Of a stretch of DNA of 16,318 nt, positions 1 to 7,319 are shown in pieces. This DNA is from DYTH01 sp964552725 (GTDB lineage Bacteria; Desulfobacterota; Syntrophia; Syntrophales; UBA5619). The stretch is taken from contig CAZKHU010000065.1 of the NCBI GenBank assembly GCA_964552725.1, positions 1 to 16,318 on the forward strand, read 5' to 3'. The notes under the pieces are model-generated. The model worked only from the letters and a program-made list of their open reading frames with translations, was not told the origin of the DNA and made no database searches. A program made the position numbers and the translations under genes. Positions within the stretch are counted from its first letter, which is position 1. The number at the start of each line of letters is the position of its first letter.

Positions 1-573
1 TCTATATGATTAATTTTATTCCATTTAGTTCATTTAATTATGATTTGACACTCAGAGTATCTTGTACTATGATCCGCCAACACTTGGCGAGGAACGGCTA
101 TCGAAAGATGTCAAAGAGCCCAAGAGGCAGATAATTCAAAAGTAAATAGACAGGGCAAAGGCTATAATCTATCCCTTATTTTACCGGCGCATTTTGCACC
201 GGAGACTGGAGCTGTTTCTTATGACCGCCCTAGCATCATTCTATCCGGCGATTTTGGCCTACTTTTTGGCCGGCGATAATAGCGCTGTCAACCAAAAATT
301 GGGCAATATTCATCAGAGAGTACCTCTTTCATGCCGATTTTCAAGCTCGATATCAGACATCAGGGTTAAGGTTTGCTATTTCCAATCTCAGCCACTGTGT
401 AAAAATAACCTTTAAGAATATGACAGCACGATGAATACTTTTTTAAATAAAAACGTACAGGGAGGGTGCGATCATACAGACCGGATTGAATAACGCAATA
501 TCAAATAATTATCAGGATAATATTAGTAAAAAACTAATATTGAACTTTTCCGGGGGATGCGCACCATCTTCGC
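1..573. other. Gene-poor left flank, no supportable gene
   Basis: This stretch contains no gene I can support. A reading frame from 44 to 145 (+) ends in a protein-like, charged sequence (YYDPPTLGEERLSKDVKEPK) but has a stop just upstream and only a TTG at 62, so it may be the tail of a decayed gene. A 73-codon frame at 194-415 (TTG start, or ATG at 221) has no ribosome-binding site and no recognisable motif. A good Shine-Dalgarno-like string near 460-467 (GGGAGGG) is not followed by a usable start codon in an open frame of convincing length. The right part is AT-rich and holds the hairpin listed separately. Confidence 0.5.
519..541. repeat. AT-rich hairpin downstream of the PAS-LuxR gene
   Basis: Arms AATATTAG (519-526) and CTAATATT (534-541) form a perfect 8-bp stem around a 7-nt A-rich loop. 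It lies 32 bases beyond the stop codon of the minus-strand regulator gene. The stem has only two G-C pairs and there is no clear U-tract after it on the minus strand, so a terminator role is only a possibility. Confidence 0.4.
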
Positions 574-1524
574 TCAATATGCCAGCGAAAGAAGATAGGA
601 GCGCAGATTGATTTTCTTCGAGTTCAGGTTCAGTTTCTTTCGGATGCCGTTGCGGTGAAAACTGACCGCGCCGGGAGAAATATTCAGCGTGTCGGAGATT
701 TCTTTTGTGGTTCGCCCTTCCTTGACAAGGGTTGCCACACGGAATTCCCCCGGAGTCAGATTGAATTGGGTAAGGGTAAGATTACGAAGGAAGGGGGAGG
801 CTATGTTCAGCAGGTTCGATTCCAGGGCGTTAACCGTTGCTTTCTGCGATGGGGTAAGGGTGCTTTTTTTCAGCTCCTCGATATAGGGAAGCACGATCTC
901 CCTGACATTGGACAACACGTTCCTTTCAAGCTCCACCCGGTCGTCTTCCCGCTGCTTCAGCAAAACCTTCAGGGCCGTGTTGGACTCGGCAAGGGAACGG
1001 GATTTTATTTCCAGCTCCTCATCTCTCTGCTTCAGGGCGTCTTCGGCACGTTTGCGCGTGGTGACATCACGGGCAAGACACCGGAAACCGATCGGGTTCC
1101 CCGCGCAATCCAGTCTGAGAGAGGCCGACATCTCCCGGAATCTGACGGTTCCATCTTTGCGCAGAACAGGATAACCAAATATCTCCGCATTCTTTCCCGT
1201 TCTGAATATATGATTGAAAATATCAAAAAGCTCTTTCGCGGTGTCGGGGAAAACGTAACAGCGGTAATTCATCCCCGTCAACTCTCCGGGATCGTAGCCA
1301 AGCATCGTCAGAGTAGAATTGTTGAAGAAGGTGATGTTGCCGGCAAGATCGAGCTCAAAATAGGCCTCCTCCATGTTGTCGAGAATGATGCGGTATTTGT
1401 CATCGCTGGAACGCAGTTCCTCTTCGGCATGGCGTTTCTCCGCGCTCAATGCCCGTTCGAGTTCGGCGATCCGCCGTTGCAGCGCGGACATTTCCTCTTC
1501 ATTCAGTTCAGAAAATGCGCACAT
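574..1524 (-). CDS. PAS domain S-box protein with C-terminal LuxR-type HTH
   Basis: Predicted cytoplasmic sensor-transcription factor of 316 residues. An N-terminal coiled coil (about 12-40) leads into a PAS domain (about 40-160), containing GNITFFNNSTLTMLGYDPGE and ending in the typical ARDVTTRKRAE tail. A second helical linker follows (about 160-205), then a LuxR/FixJ-type helix-turn-helix (about 253-316: LTPGEFRVATLVKEGRTTKEIS, then GAVSFHRNGIRKKL). No response-regulator receiver, kinase or membrane segment is visible, so signal sensing presumably occurs through the PAS domain. Ligand and targets are unknown. The first ATG (1524) has no clear ribosome-binding site. The in-frame ATG at residue 12 (1491) is preceded by GAAGAGGAA and may be the real start. 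The gene stands alone, separated from the next minus-strand gene by an insertion sequence. Confidence 0.8.
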   Translation of the reverse strand: MCAFSELNEEEMSALQRRIAELERALSAEKRHAEEELRSSDDKYRIILDNMEEAYFELDLAGNITFFNNSTLTMLGYDPGELTGMNYRCYVFPDTAKELFDIFNHIFRTGKNAEIFGYPVLRKDGTVRFREMSASLRLDCAGNPIGFRCLARDVTTRKRAEDALKQRDEELEIKSRSLAESNTALKVLLKQREDDRVELERNVLSNVREIVLPYIEELKKSTLTPSQKATVNALESNLLNIASPFLRNLTLTQFNLTPGEFRVATLVKEGRTTKEISDTLNISPGAVSFHRNGIRKKLNLNSKKINLRSYLLSLAY

Positions 1525-1643
1525 GTTTTTTACTTGACAAAGTTAAGGCGTTTTTGGGAAAAAACCGAGAATCTCTCAATAAAATACAATCCCCCTCAAC
1601 AACCTGGATAAGTTATTGAAAGGGGCTTTCGTAAAATCCCTCC

Positions 1644-1652
1644 CCTTCAAGG
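1644..1652. repeat. Target site duplication, left copy (CCTTCAAGG)
   Basis: CCTTCAAGG directly abuts the left inverted repeat and is repeated exactly at 3980-3988, next to the right inverted repeat. A 9-bp duplication is the length characteristic of Tn5/IS50-type IS4-family transposition. The 9-mer is itself an odd palindrome around its central C. Confidence 0.9.
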
Positions 1653-1682
1653 CTGGTCTTTGTACACACTTGACACAGGGGG
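1653..1682. repeat. IS left terminal inverted repeat
   Basis: A 30-base end beginning CTGGTCTTTG and finishing GACACAGGGGG. It pairs with 3950-3979 with two adjacent mismatches (GT against AC at positions 10-11). It includes TTGACA at 1670-1675, which could serve as the -35 element for the transposase. Confidence 0.93.
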
Positions 1683-1698
1683 TGAAGGATGCTACACA
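1670..1698 (+). promoter_or_regulatory. Possible transposase promoter inside the IS end
   Basis: A perfect TTGACA (1670-1675) lies 17 bases from a weak TACACA (1693-1698, three of six matches). Transcription would start close to the ATG at 1705, giving an almost leaderless message. Only the -35 box is convincing. Confidence 0.25.
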
Positions 1699-1704
1699 TG
1701 GGCC

Positions 1705-3945
1705 ATGTATATCAGTGGCCAAAATTTTACCGGTTCCGTATTGGACCGGATTCGCAAGACGGTTTCCAACGAACCGTCGATTTCGCGACTTGACTTGTCT
1801 CGAAGGGTCTGTAGTTGGCTGAACTGGGTTTCTCCAAGCGGCAGTCCGCAGGAGGTGTGCTGCCGCAAAGCTCTCAATAAGCTCGATGCGGCTGAAGTGA
1901 TCGATTTGCCGGAGCGAAGCGGCGAGTACTCTTTCGAGCATAAATCTGTCACTCCCATTGCTTTGGATATACCCGATATTCAAGGCGCTCTTCAAGACCT
2001 CGGGGAGGTTACGGTCTGTCCGGTCAGCAGTAGATATGCAAAGGAATCGAAGATTTGGTTTGCTCTTTTTGAGAGACACCACTACCTTGGGAACGGAAAC
2101 CTCTGCGGGGCTCAGATTCGGTATCTGGTCAAAAGTTCCGGGGGATATCTTGGCGCACTGGCCTTCAGTGCGGCATCGTGGTCTCTCCGGGAGAGGGATG
2201 ATTACATCGGATGGCAGGAAGGAGCGCGAAGGTTGCATCTCAATCAGTTGATCTGCAACAGCCGTTTTTTGATTCTGCCCACTGTCAAGGTTCCCAACCT
2301 TGCCTCTCATGTGCTGTCTCTCGCGCTTGCCCGCGTTGCCGACGACTGGGAAAAGCGCTACAGTATCCGTCCCGTTCTTGTAGAGACTTTTGTCGCTCCC
2401 CAATTTGTCGGCGCCTGCTACAAGGCTGCCAATTTTAAGTATGTCGGCAAAAGCGCGGGGCGCAGAGACGGCACGCAGAAAAGCATCTTTTTGCGTCCTC
2501 TGTGCAAGAAATGGAAGGATATTCTTTGCGAGGAACCCGCAACCGCCATGCCTCGCCCTGAGAACCCTCGACACTGGGCGGAGGAGGAGTTTGGAACAAT
2601 TCGTCTGTACGATGAACGTCTCAAAGAAAGACTTTACACGATCGCTCAGGACTTCTATAGTAGCCCCGAAGCCACGATCCCCGAGGCTTGCGCTTCGAAG
2701 GAGCGGACGATCGCCGCCTATAGATTTTTTCAGAACCCCAGGATAAACATGGACATGATTCTTGCCCCGCATTTGGAAGCTACCGTAGAGAGGATCAGAC
2801 AACACAAGGTCGTTCTTGTCCCGCAGGATACCACTGCCCTCACCTACACCCACCCGATGACAGAAGGGCTGGGGCCAATCAACAACAAGTCCGATCAGGC
2901 GATTGGCCTGATTCTTCACGATACCCTCGCTTTTACGGAACAGGGAACGCCCTTGGGATTGGTTGATGCGCAGATATGGGCGCGTGATCCCAAAGACACA
3001 GGCAAGAGTGATCGGCGCAAGAGTCTGCCGATTGAGGACAAAGAGAGCGTAAAGTGGCTTAAGAGCTATCGCAAGGCAGCGGAAATTCAGAAGCTCTGCC
3101 CCGAAACCATGTTGATCAGCATGGGCGATCGGGAATCCGATATCTACGAGTTGTTTCTCGAAGCGGCGAAAGAGCCGGGGCCGGGGCTTCTCGTACGTTC
3201 GGAGAAAAGCCGCAATCGCAAGGTTGATCAGGAGTTCCTCTGGGATTTCATGGCAGGGAAGGATCCTGCGGGCTCCCTCAAAGTCCACATTCCTCATAGC
3301 GGTTCCCGTCAAGCCCGCGACGTCTTGCTGGATATCCGGTTTGCGGAAGTGGAATTGCGTCCCCCGAAGATTTATTCCCAAACCGTCAAGGTGTGGGCGG
3401 TTTATGCCATAGAGAGGGATGCAAAAGACAAGGCCATAGAATGGATGCTCATCACCACGGTTCCCGTAGAAAACTTTGCGGATGCTCAAAAGAGGGTGGA
3501 GTGGTATTCGGGACGCTGGGGCATTGAGGTATTCCATCGTACGCTCAAGAGTGGTTGCCGGGTTAAGGATCGCCAGCTCGAAACTGCTGATCGCCTGGAA
3601 ACCTGCCTCGGGTTGGACATGGTGGTCGCCTGGCGCATCTATTATCTTACGATGCTTGGCAGGGAGACTCCCGATGCCTCCTGCACCGTCTTTTTCAAGG
3701 ATATCGAGTGGAAAGCCCTCTGCTGCTATGCCAGCAGATCGCCCATTCCTCCCGATACTCCGCCTACCATACGCCAGGCCGTATTTATGGTTGCAGCCAT
3801 CGGCGGGCATATGGGAAGAAAAGGAGACGGCTTCCCGGGAACCCAGACCATATGGCGCGGCCTTGCAAGGCTTTATGGAGCCGCTGAAATGTTCGCTATA
3901 CTTACTCAACAATTTTACCTCAATCCCATGCAATCGGGACCCTGA
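1705..3945 (+). CDS. IS4-family transposase with N-terminal DruA-like (DUF4338) domain
   Basis: A 746-residue DDE transposase, counted from ATG 1705. A TTG at 1660 in the same frame lies inside the inverted repeat and is less likely. Residues about 1-270 resemble DUF4338/DruA, the core protein of Druantia phage defence: ERHHYLG, then GAQIRYLV, NSRFLILP and VPNLASHVLSLAL. Residues about 290-746 are a Tn5-type transposase. A DNA-binding segment contains SKERTIAAYRFFQNP. The catalytic residues are D375 (in VPQDTTALTYTHP), D475 (in SMGDRESDIYELF) and E608. E608 sits in a complete YREK signature, YSGRWGIEVFHRTLK (Y601, R604, E608, K615). All catalytic residues are present, so the enzyme should be competent for cut-and-paste transposition. 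What the DruA-like part does here (end recognition, target choice or a second activity) cannot be read from the sequence. Confidence 0.93.
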   Translation: MYISGQNFTGSVLDRIRKTVSNEPSISRLDLSRRVCSWLNWVSPSGSPQEVCCRKALNKLDAAEVIDLPERSGEYSFEHKSVTPIALDIPDIQGALQDLGEVTVCPVSSRYAKESKIWFALFERHHYLGNGNLCGAQIRYLVKSSGGYLGALAFSAASWSLRERDDYIGWQEGARRLHLNQLICNSRFLILPTVKVPNLASHVLSLALARVADDWEKRYSIRPVLVETFVAPQFVGACYKAANFKYVGKSAGRRDGTQKSIFLRPLCKKWKDILCEEPATAMPRPENPRHWAEEEFGTIRLYDERLKERLYTIAQDFYSSPEATIPEACASKERTIAAYRFFQNPRINMDMILAPHLEATVERIRQHKVVLVPQDTTALTYTHPMTEGLGPINNKSDQAIGLILHDTLAFTEQGTPLGLVDAQIWARDPKDTGKSDRRKSLPIEDKESVKWLKSYRKAAEIQKLCPETMLISMGDRESDIYELFLEAAKEPGPGLLVRSEKSRNRKVDQEFLWDFMAGKDPAGSLKVHIPHSGSRQARDVLLDIRFAEVELRPPKIYSQTVKVWAVYAIERDAKDKAIEWMLITTVPVENFADAQKRVEWYSGRWGIEVFHRTLKSGCRVKDRQLETADRLETCLGLDMVVAWRIYYLTMLGRETPDASCTVFFKDIEWKALCCYASRSPIPPDTPPTIRQAVFMVAAIGGHMGRKGDGFPGTQTIWRGLARLYGAAEMFAILTQQFYLNPMQSGP

Positions 3946-3949
3946 ATGC

Positions 3950-3979
3950 CCCCCTGTGTCAAGTGTGTGTAAAGACCAG
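3950..3979. repeat. IS right terminal inverted repeat
   Basis: Reverse complement begins CTGGTCTTTACACACACTTG and ends GACACAGGGGG, matching the left end in 28 of 30 positions. It starts four bases after the transposase stop codon. Confidence 0.93.
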
Positions 3980-3988
3980 CCTTCAAGG
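3980..3988. repeat. Target site duplication, right copy (CCTTCAAGG)
   Basis: Exact copy of 1644-1652 immediately outside the right inverted repeat. Removing the IS and one copy restores CCCTCCCCTTCAAGGGGATG, a palindromic site. Confidence 0.9.
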
Positions 3989-4022
3989 GGATGGTAAAAC
4001 ATTGAATTCATTGCATTTATAT

Positions 4023-4048
4023 TCCCTCCCCTTCAAGGGAGGAGGGAT
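4023..4048. repeat. REP-like palindrome, second copy of the IS target motif
   Basis: The arms TCCCTCCCCTT and AAGGGAGGAGGGA fold around a central C with a two-base bulge. The site shares CCCTCCCCTTCAAGGG with the reconstructed IS target about 40 bases away. It lies about 20 bases beyond the stop codon of the minus-strand OB-fold gene. It may therefore act as a transcript-end hairpin for that operon, although no U-tract follows. Two copies this close suggest an interspersed intergenic repeat family. Confidence 0.55.
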
Positions 4049-4069
4049 TGGAACGGTACTATACGTTTT

Positions 4070-4504
4070 TCAGGCTTTGCGAAAGACGTAGTTTATCTGG
4101 CCGTTCGGCAGATTGTTCGCTTCGGCTTTCATCTCCATCCCCACCTTGATCTCTCCTTCGGGAACATCTCCGGCAATCCGTCCGAAAACCTTATAGGCGC
4201 CGTAATCCAGAACCGCGATGGAGTAGGGGAGATCCCCTTCGAAGCCCACCGGGGCATACTGAAGCTTGCTGTAGGTAAGAAGCTTGCCCGTTCCGGAAAC
4301 GGGGAACCATTCCATGTCGCTGGAAAGGCAGCTATAGCAATCTGCGCGGGGCGGAAAGAATACCATGCCGCATTCCCGGCATTTAGTGCCCATGATCTTG
4401 CCCTCTCCAAGGTAAGTGATAAAATCATTGGTTTTTGTAAGCGCGGTGAAGCTTACCGTCCCGAATTTTTTGAAGCGTGCATCTACCTCTTTTTTGTCGC
4501 TCAT
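4070..4504 (-). CDS. Zn-ribbon OB-fold protein (DUF35 family), thiolase partner
   Basis: A 144-residue protein of the DUF35 type: an N-terminal helical extension, a rubredoxin-like zinc ribbon with C42-x2-C45 and C56-x2-C59 (in GTKCRECGMVFFPP and DCYSCL), then an OB-fold (about 65-142, with GTGKLLTYSKLQYAP). Members of this family bind SCP2-type thiolases, and in the archaeal thiolase/HMG-CoA synthase complex they bridge the enzymes and help bind CoA. Here the gene follows the thiolase gene by two bases, and its ribosome-binding site (GGGGAGG) lies in the last codons of the thiolase gene, so the two are translated together. It is inferred to form a complex with that thiolase. Confidence 0.9.
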   Translation of the reverse strand: MSDKKEVDARFKKFGTVSFTALTKTNDFITYLGEGKIMGTKCRECGMVFFPPRADCYSCLSSDMEWFPVSGTGKLLTYSKLQYAPVGFEGDLPYSIAVLDYGAYKVFGRIAGDVPEGEIKVGMEMKAEANNLPNGQINYVFRKA

Positions 4505-4506
4505 TT

Positions 4507-5673
4507 CTACCTCCCCAGAATAGTGACGTTCCCGTAAAGACCAACGCCGCCTATGTTATGTACAAGACCAATCTCCGGATCCTTTACCTGCATTCCACCC
4601 GCCTCGCCTCTCAATTGCAGAACGATAGTCCTTATCTGGGAGCCGCCTGTCGCGCCGATGGGGTGGCCTTTGGAGAGCAGACCGCCATCCACATTCACCG
4701 GAATTTTTCCTTCCTTGTAGGTTTCCTTGCTCCTGATCAGCTCTTTGCCTTCTCCCGGTTTGGCAAAACCGAGATCTTCATAGGCCATCATCTCGGCAAT
4801 GGTAAAGCAGTCGTGAACCTCCGCCACGTCGATATCCTGAGCGGTGACGCCGGCCATTTTGTACGCCTGCTGCGCAGATGCCTGAGCGACGGCAAGACCG
4901 GAAAAGGAGGCGCGCCCCGCCATGTTTACCGATGCGGTTGCCGAACCAAGCCCCATGATCCAGACGGGTTTTTTTGAAAACGCCCTGGCCTTTTCCTCAT
5001 TGGCGACAATCACGCAGGAGCTGCCGTCCGCATTGGCGCAGCAGTCTCCCACCCTCAGGGGGGTGGCGACGGGCCCCGCCATCGGACTGTCGGGCTGGGA
5101 AAACATCTCGAGGGTCACCCCTTTGCGATAGACGGCCTTTTCGTTACCCTGTCCGTAAGTGCCTGATTTTACGCGGATCAAAGCCAGATCCTCGGAGGTT
5201 GTCCCGTATTTTGCCATGTGCGCCTGGGCGTGCATGGCATAGTAAGCCGGCATCATCGTTCCGAACGGGCTTTCCCACTGGATATCGGCGCCGCGCCCCA
5301 TTCTTTCCTGGGATTCAGCGGAAGAAATTTCCGACATCTTTTGAAAACCGATCACCGCCACCACATCGTGCAACCCGGAGGCAACAAGCGCGTAAGCCGT
5401 TCTCAAGCCCATGCTGCTCGATGAACAGAGGCTTTCCACATAAAACGTCGGCTGAGGGGTAAGACCGAGATATTCGGCCAGAACGCCGGCCGGCGAACGC
5501 TGCTTGTCGTATTCCGGAGCGGAACAGATGACCGATGCGCCAATATCCGTGGCTTTCATTCTGACATCCTGGAGGGCAGCCTTAAAACCCTCGAAAGCCA
5601 ACTCTCTGATAGATCCGGGATAACTCCGGACGAAGGTACTTTGCCCAACACCTATGATCGCAACCTTTCCCAT
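4507..5673 (-). CDS. Thiolase-like enzyme (SCP2 / lipid-transfer thiolase family)
   Basis: A 388-residue thiolase-fold protein, near the usual family length. It has the nucleophilic cysteine C83 (YVESLCSSSSMGLR), H287 in EVHDCFTIAE and H337 in the hallmark SKGHPIGATGG. The C-terminal motif is VHNIGGVG, as in archaeal and SCP2-like thiolases, instead of the CxG of classical degradative thiolases. This places it among acetoacetyl-CoA thiolase/SCP2-like enzymes that work with a DUF35 partner. It should cleave or form a C-C bond in an acyl-CoA, but the substrate is unknown. The start ATG has a strong AGGAGG five bases upstream. It lies 32 bases after the panE-family reductase gene, consistent with one operon. 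Confidence 0.9.
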   Translation of the reverse strand: MGKVAIIGVGQSTFVRSYPGSIRELAFEGFKAALQDVRMKATDIGASVICSAPEYDKQRSPAGVLAEYLGLTPQPTFYVESLCSSSSMGLRTAYALVASGLHDVVAVIGFQKMSEISSAESQERMGRGADIQWESPFGTMMPAYYAMHAQAHMAKYGTTSEDLALIRVKSGTYGQGNEKAVYRKGVTLEMFSQPDSPMAGPVATPLRVGDCCANADGSSCVIVANEEKARAFSKKPVWIMGLGSATASVNMAGRASFSGLAVAQASAQQAYKMAGVTAQDIDVAEVHDCFTIAEMMAYEDLGFAKPGEGKELIRSKETYKEGKIPVNVDGGLLSKGHPIGATGGSQIRTIVLQLRGEAGGMQVKDPEIGLVHNIGGVGLYGNVTILGR

Positions 5674-5705
5674 AATTCCTCCTGACTTGTATTTCGGTTT
5701 ATTTG

Positions 5706-6650
5706 CTATTTGGGCTCAAGGGCCTTTACCAGGGAGCGGATTATTGTATTGTACGGCGTTTCTATCCCCGCTTTCTGCCCATACTCCATGAATTTTCCAT
5801 TCATGAAATCCACCTCTGTTCTGCGCTTATTTTCAATGTCGATTAGCATGGAAGGCTTATGATTGCCGGCGGTGCTCATGTATTCGATAGCCTCGTTGTA
5901 AAAATTCCAGCCGAGCTGAATTTCATTGGCCCGGGCAATCTTGACGCATTCCTTGACCAGGGCGTCGACAACTTGAAACACGATCGGGTCGCCCATTGCC
6001 TGAGACATCGTATAACCTGTTACCGCGCATACCGGATTCATGCAGGAGTTCAAAATTCCCTTGTACCAGACCTTGGAAACGATATCGTCCACCCTTTCGG
6101 TTGCAAGACCTCCCTTGGAAAGCGCTGCGGCAATCGCGATGGTGGCGTCCTTTGACGATGGATCAAGTTCCTGAATATAATGGGGCGGATGATGAAATGC
6201 CATTGTTACATGACCGGGCTTTACAAGGCCGCACCCGTAGTTAACCACTGCCCGCATCACCGCCTTTTTGCCCAAGGCATCGGCGAGAACGAGCTCCGTA
6301 TCGATCCCGTTTTGCCAGCTTACTACATACATGCCCTCCCGCTGAAATTCTTTTATCGCAGAAGCGATCAGCGGAAGGGCGTTAGCCTTGACCATAATAA
6401 AGATCACATCCGGCTTGAATTTGGCCAGATCATCTATATTGGTGCAGGTTCTGGCGACTTTCTGCTGAAAATTTTCCGCCCCCTCTATGAGTATTCCCGG
6501 ATCGGTTGCCTGCTTGAGCAGATCGGGGAATACATCGCAGAGCGTCACTTCATATCCAGCCTTTGCCAAAAAAGCTGCAACAATGGAGCCAACGCAGCCT
6601 GCCCCGATTATAGCAAAAGATTTGGGAACAAAGCCCGATTCCTGTTTCAT
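5706..6650 (-). CDS. Ketopantoate reductase family (ApbA/PanE) oxidoreductase
   Basis: A 314-residue NAD(P)-dependent reductase of the ApbA/PanE fold. Residues 16-21 form the dinucleotide motif GAGCVG. SWQNGID (111-117) is the conserved QNG segment. K197, N201 and N205 (VWYKGILNSCMNP) match the catalytic lysine and asparagines of E. coli PanE. E279 lies in the substrate motif (DIENKRRTEVDFMNG). All key residues are present, so an active 2-keto/3-hydroxy acid oxidoreductase is expected. Pantothenate synthesis is possible, but no panB, panC or panD is nearby, and the thiolase and ACT neighbours suggest a different 2-oxoacid or hydroxyacid substrate. The start has a GAGGGGGTGA ribosome-binding site. 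The 119-base gap to the upstream ACT gene shows no strong promoter. Confidence 0.88.
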   Translation of the reverse strand: MKQESGFVPKSFAIIGAGCVGSIVAAFLAKAGYEVTLCDVFPDLLKQATDPGILIEGAENFQQKVARTCTNIDDLAKFKPDVIFIMVKANALPLIASAIKEFQREGMYVVSWQNGIDTELVLADALGKKAVMRAVVNYGCGLVKPGHVTMAFHHPPHYIQELDPSSKDATIAIAAALSKGGLATERVDDIVSKVWYKGILNSCMNPVCAVTGYTMSQAMGDPIVFQVVDALVKECVKIARANEIQLGWNFYNEAIEYMSTAGNHKPSMLIDIENKRRTEVDFMNGKFMEYGQKAGIETPYNTIIRSLVKALEPK

Positions 6651-6769
6651 AAAATCACCCCCTCTGCTTCCTGTTCAAATCACTGTCGGATTATGAACAT
6701 CAAGCCGCGCTTTTTACGGATTTTCTATGACAATATCAGCGTAAAAAACTGCGGCGAATAAACTCGATA

Positions 6770-7213
6770 TCAGCCTTTTGATTCAAGAACCCCGAAAGCT
6801 TCCGCATTCAAAAGTTTGATCCCGTTTCTTTGCAGGATCTCGATCGCCTTGTCATTATCGCTGAAACGACAGATCATCACCGCCTTGTCTGCGGAAAACC
6901 CTGTAAATGCGTATGTATAGATAATATTGACATTCTCGTCGAGCAGCGGCTTGAGCAGCCTGGCAAAACTGCCCGGCCTGTCCTCAACCTCCACGGCAAC
7001 CACCTCATCCACGCGGGCGGGAAGATGTTTTTCCATCATAATCCGCCGCGCACTATGCACGTCGGAAACCAGAAGCCTGAGCTGTCCGAAATCCCCGGTA
7101 TCGACCAGAGACAAGGCCCGCAGATTGATCCCTGCATCAGCCAGCGCCTGAGTCACCTCAAGCAGGCGGCCAGGCGAGTTCTCAATAGATACGGCAAGTT
7201 GTGTTAATTTCAT
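6770..7213 (-). CDS. Tandem ACT-domain protein
   Basis: A 147-residue protein made of two ACT domains: residues 1-66 (QLAVSIENSPGRLLEVTQAL, then GINLRALSL) and 71-145 (VVAVEVEDRPGSFARLLKPL, then NVNIIYTYAF). ACT domains bind amino acids or related small ligands and regulate enzymes. Stand-alone tandem-ACT proteins are often found beside phenylacetate-CoA ligase or other acyl-CoA genes. There is no catalytic domain, so it is inferred to be a small ligand-responsive regulator of the operon's enzymes. It is the first gene of the minus-strand group, with a GGGAGG ribosome-binding site and a well-placed promoter. Confidence 0.87.
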   Translation of the reverse strand: MKLTQLAVSIENSPGRLLEVTQALADAGINLRALSLVDTGDFGQLRLLVSDVHSARRIMMEKHLPARVDEVVAVEVEDRPGSFARLLKPLLDENVNIIYTYAFTGFSADKAVMICRFSDNDKAIEILQRNGIKLLNAEAFGVLESKG

Positions 7214-7233
7214 GAATCATCCTCCCGATGCTG

Positions 7234-7261
7234 TTTATATTCTGACGGTAATTGAAGTCAA
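7234..7261 (-). promoter_or_regulatory. Promoter of the ACT/reductase/thiolase/OB-fold operon
   Basis: On the minus strand TTGACT (7261-7256) and TATAAA (7239-7234) are spaced by 16 bases; each box matches five of six sigma-70 consensus bases. Transcription would begin near 7227, directly before the GGGAGG ribosome-binding site at 7226-7221. Confidence 0.45.
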
Positions 7262-7274
7262 TAAAGAAAAACCA

Positions 7275-7308
7275 CGGGGAATGTCAAGAAAAAAACGACC
7301 GTTCCCCG
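7275..7308. promoter_or_regulatory. Inverted repeat between divergent promoters, possible operator
   Basis: CGGGGAA (7275-7281) and TTCCCCG (7302-7308) are perfect 7-bp arms separated by 20 bases. They lie between the two divergent promoters. A dimeric regulator could bind here, but a single occurrence cannot establish that. Confidence 0.25.
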
Positions 7309-7319
7309 GCAAATATCTC

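Larger units (their letters stand above)
1653..3979 (+). mobile_element. Complete IS4-family (Tn5/IS50-like) insertion sequence
   Basis: A 2,327-bp element bounded by 30-bp terminal inverted repeats (28/30 identical) and a perfect 9-bp direct repeat. It contains one intact transposase gene and nothing else. The left tip, CTGGTCTTTGTACACACTT, matches the IS50 outside end at 12 of 19 positions, including the CTG tip and TACACA at the same offset. Intact ends, perfect target duplication and an uninterrupted transposase argue for a recent insertion and a probably functional element. At about 2.3 kb it is longer than IS50 (about 1.5 kb) because the transposase has an extra N-terminal DruA-like domain. 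Confidence 0.95.

Noticed and set aside
194..415. 73-codon frame in the left flank
   Set aside because: It has a TTG start without a ribosome-binding site and no motif; an internal ATG at 221 also lacks one. Insufficient to call a gene.
431..493. 20-codon frame MNTFLNKNVQGGCDHTDRIE
   Set aside because: Too short, no ribosome-binding site, no neighbour that would suggest a peptide precursor.
655..1611. 318-codon plus-strand frame opposite the PAS-LuxR gene
   Set aside because: It mirrors the regulator's codons and shows no domain. It has no ribosome-binding site, while the minus strand encodes clear PAS and LuxR motifs.
1576..4011. Very long minus-strand open frame (811 codons) opposite the transposase
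   Set aside because: It is antisense to a transposase with complete catalytic motifs. Its own translation has no recognisable domain, and it runs through both IS ends and target duplications.
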